Assembly: GCA_036389695.1 (NCBI GenBank)
Contig: DASVWG010000123.1
Span: 1 to 15,807, forward strand
Source of the DNA: JALZHR01 sp036389695
Lineage (GTDB): Bacteria; Acidobacteriota; Blastocatellia; Pyrinomonadales; Pyrinomonadaceae
Length of the DNA stretch: 15,807 nt
Direction: 5' to 3'
How positions within the stretch are numbered: position 1 is the first letter of the stretch; each line of letters starts with the position of its first letter. Below are positions 14,739-15,807 of the stretch, piece by piece. The notes beneath the pieces were generated by a model. That model searched no databases, was not told where the DNA came from, and saw only the letters and a list, made by a program, of their open reading frames with translations. The position numbers and the translations under genes are program-made.

Positions 14739-14816
14739 AAGGCAGAAACGCGACAGTTATGGAGCGTGTCTCTTAGCTTGAAGAACAGGCTCCATAACTA
14801 CCAGCGTTTCTGCCTT
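14739..14816. repeat. Two-stem palindrome (GGCAGAAACGC / AGTTATGGAGC)
   Basis: Outer arms AAGGCAGAAACGC (14739-14751) and GCGTTTCTGCCTT (14804-14816) pair perfectly over 13 bp. After a 3/4-nt internal loop the inner arms AGTTATGGAGC (14755-14765) and GCTCCATAACT (14789-14799) pair over 11 bp, around a 23-nt loop. No T-run of terminator quality follows on the minus strand. It starts 4 nt after the TPR stop codon. Unlike the neighbouring elements it is not made of short tandem units. Confidence 0.88.
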
Positions 14817-14820
14817 AAAA

Positions 14821-15138
14821 TCAATCGGCGTAATCCAAATCGAGCGTCGCCTGGTAATCCTGCGCCATCGACGGATGACCGTGTTTCATAGAAACCTCGA
14901 TACCTTTTTCGTAAGCCGCCCGCGCTTTTTCGCGGCTGCCGGTTTTTTCGTAAGCGCGGGCGAGCATGCCGTAAGCCGCGCCTTCATCGTCGGCTTTCGA
15001 TAAATAATTTTCGAGCGTTTCGACCGTTTTCTGCCAGTCTTCCGCCTTTTGGTATTCGTTTGCCAGCCCGAATAAAACCATCGAATTATCCGGGTCAGCC
15101 TCCAGCATTTGTTTGAAAACTTCGATTCGGTTCTGCAT
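14821..15138 (-). CDS. Small tetratricopeptide-repeat protein
   Basis: The 105-residue soluble protein is made of about two TPR units plus a partial one: residues 1-34 (RIEVFKQMLEADPDNSMVLFGLANEY), 35-68 (WQKTVETLENYLS to YGMLARAYEKTG) and 69-90 (REKARAAYEKGIEVS). TPRs bind peptides or partner proteins; no catalytic residues are expected and no specific role can be assigned. It has no signal peptide. The ATG at 15138 lacks a Shine-Dalgarno and lies only 17 nt from a palindromic repeat; another palindrome abuts its stop, so the gene is isolated between two repeats. Confidence 0.82.
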   Translation of the reverse strand: MQNRIEVFKQMLEADPDNSMVLFGLANEYQKAEDWQKTVETLENYLSKADDEGAAYGMLARAYEKTGSREKARAAYEKGIEVSMKHGHPSMAQDYQATLDLDYAD

Positions 15139-15154
15139 AAATTAAAAGAAGAAT

Positions 15155-15232
15155 TGTCCACAGATTAACACAGATGAATACGGATAAGAATTTTGCCAAT
15201 CATCCGTGTTAATCCGTGTTAATCTGTGGACA
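15155..15232. repeat. Palindromic repeat, ATCCGTGTTA decamer type
   Basis: The left arm TGTCCACAG...ACGGAT (15155-15185) and right arm ATCCGTG...CTGTGGACA (15202-15232) are complementary over 31 positions with about three mismatches, around a 16-nt loop. The right arm is ATCCGTGTTA, ATCCGTGTTA, ATCTGTGG. Stops (TAA/TGA) recur at 9-10 nt on either strand and cover all frames. The radical SAM stop codon (15236-15238) is 3 nt away. Confidence 0.9.
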
Positions 15233-15235
15233 GAA

Positions 15236-15807
15236 TTAACGGAATAAATTTTGCTGAATCGGAACGCGCTTTTCTTCGATTTCTTCAGCTCTCCGAAATT
15301 TCGTAAAGCCCAGACGCCTGAAGTGCAAGTCGAATAATTTTACCGCCGTCTGCCATTGCTCGGTCTTGCCGCTTCTTTCGGCGTAATTGCGGTGGCGCAA
15401 TTGCCCGCCGCGCTCGCGCCGGAGCGCGTTGAGAATTTTATCGGCTTTCGTCGGCAGTTTTTCTTTTAATTTCTGCACGAAATAATCTTCAATCGAATCG
15501 CTGTCAAAATGAATTAAATTTATAAACGCTCTTGTTGCGCCCGCGTTGCGCGCCTTTTCCAGCAAAACCGGAATGTCCGCGTCGTTGTAAGTCGGGATAA
15601 CCGGCGCGATGCCGATGCCGACTTCGATTCCGGCTTTCGCTAAAGCTTCCATCGCCCGAAAACGCGCGTCCGGCACGGGCACAAAAGGCTCGAAAGGCTT
15701 CGATTTTTCGACGGTCGGAAACGGAATCGAAAAGAAAACCATCGAATCCAGCTCGGTCAAAACGTCCACATCGCGCGTAATCAAAGGCGATTTCGTAATC
15801 ACGCCGA
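15236..15807 (-). CDS. PA0069-family radical SAM protein, C-terminal part (5' end outside window)
   Basis: An open frame runs from the right edge to a TAA at 15236-15238. The visible 190 residues begin GVITKSPLITRDVDVL, the usual conserved internal segment of PA0069/Rv2578c-type radical SAM proteins. It continues with the TIM-barrel strands FSIPF, FEPFVPVPDARFRAMEALAKAG, GIGIAPVIPTYND and ATRAFINLIHF. The CxxxCxxC iron-sulfur motif lies upstream, outside the window, so a start inside the visible part (GTG at 15802) would be false. The C-terminus has a basic region and ends QQNLFR. This family is often located near DNA-repair or photolyase-type genes and its reaction is poorly characterised. 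The stop lies beside a palindromic repeat. Confidence 0.85.
   Translation of the reverse strand, partial: GVITKSPLITRDVDVLTELDSMVFFSIPFPTVEKSKPFEPFVPVPDARFRAMEALAKAGIEVGIGIAPVIPTYNDADIPVLLEKARNAGATRAFINLIHFDSDSIEDYFVQKLKEKLPTKADKILNALRRERGGQLRHRNYAERSGKTEQWQTAVKLFDLHFRRLGFTKFRRAEEIEEKRVPIQQNLFR

Noticed and set aside
15236..15802. A complete 188-residue protein starting at GTG 15802
   Set aside because: The frame stays open to the window edge and the visible start falls within a conserved internal radical SAM segment (VITKSPL), so the true start is outside the window.

Overview
The window looks like a chromosomal segment of an Acidobacteriota-type bacterium, most likely Blastocatellia/Pyrinomonadales. 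This is inference from three things: a single-chain KGD-type 2-oxoglutarate dehydrogenase outside an obviously actinobacterial context, a fused alpha+beta 2-oxoacid dehydrogenase E1, and abundant palindromic intergenic repeats in moderately GC-rich DNA. All 13 genes lie on the minus strand, so transcription runs from high to low coordinates. No tRNA, rRNA, CRISPR array, transposase or phage gene was seen, and no gene-free stretch exceeds 300 bases.

Read in the direction of transcription: the 3' part of a PA0069-type radical SAM gene (15236-15807, cut by the edge); a small TPR protein (14821-15138); a fused E1 alpha/beta 2-oxoacid dehydrogenase with a lysine/alanine-rich tail (12272-14623); a compact papain-like cysteine protease with an unusually strong Shine-Dalgarno and its own terminator (11716-12180); a LytS-type sensor kinase (9626-11542), a LytTR response regulator (8762-9541) and a 1-nt-overlapping, internally reduced crotonase-like protein (8211-8762). 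A promoter then starts ribH, nusB, a truncated CheA-like Hpt-HATPase protein and an exported beta-rich protein (8034 to 5149). These are followed by kgd (1180-4968) with a clear intrinsic terminator, a small membrane protein (772-1080) and the 5' part of a CapA-like metallophosphatase gene (1-715).

Functionally the window combines central carbon metabolism (two large thiamine-diphosphate dehydrogenases that feed acyl groups to separate E2/E3 partners not seen here), riboflavin synthesis with transcription antitermination (ribH-nusB), and two signalling modules (LytSR and the CheA-like protein).

The most striking structural signal is six long imperfect palindromes, in at least four unrelated sequence families, each placed at or within 4 nt of the stop codon of the preceding gene. 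Four of the six are built from 7-nt or roughly 10-nt iterations, each carrying TGA or TAA. Because neither period is divisible by three, the clearest copies present stop codons in all three frames on both strands while also folding into a hairpin. One copy supplies the start codon and first codons of a gene, and another encodes the last residues of the sensor kinase.
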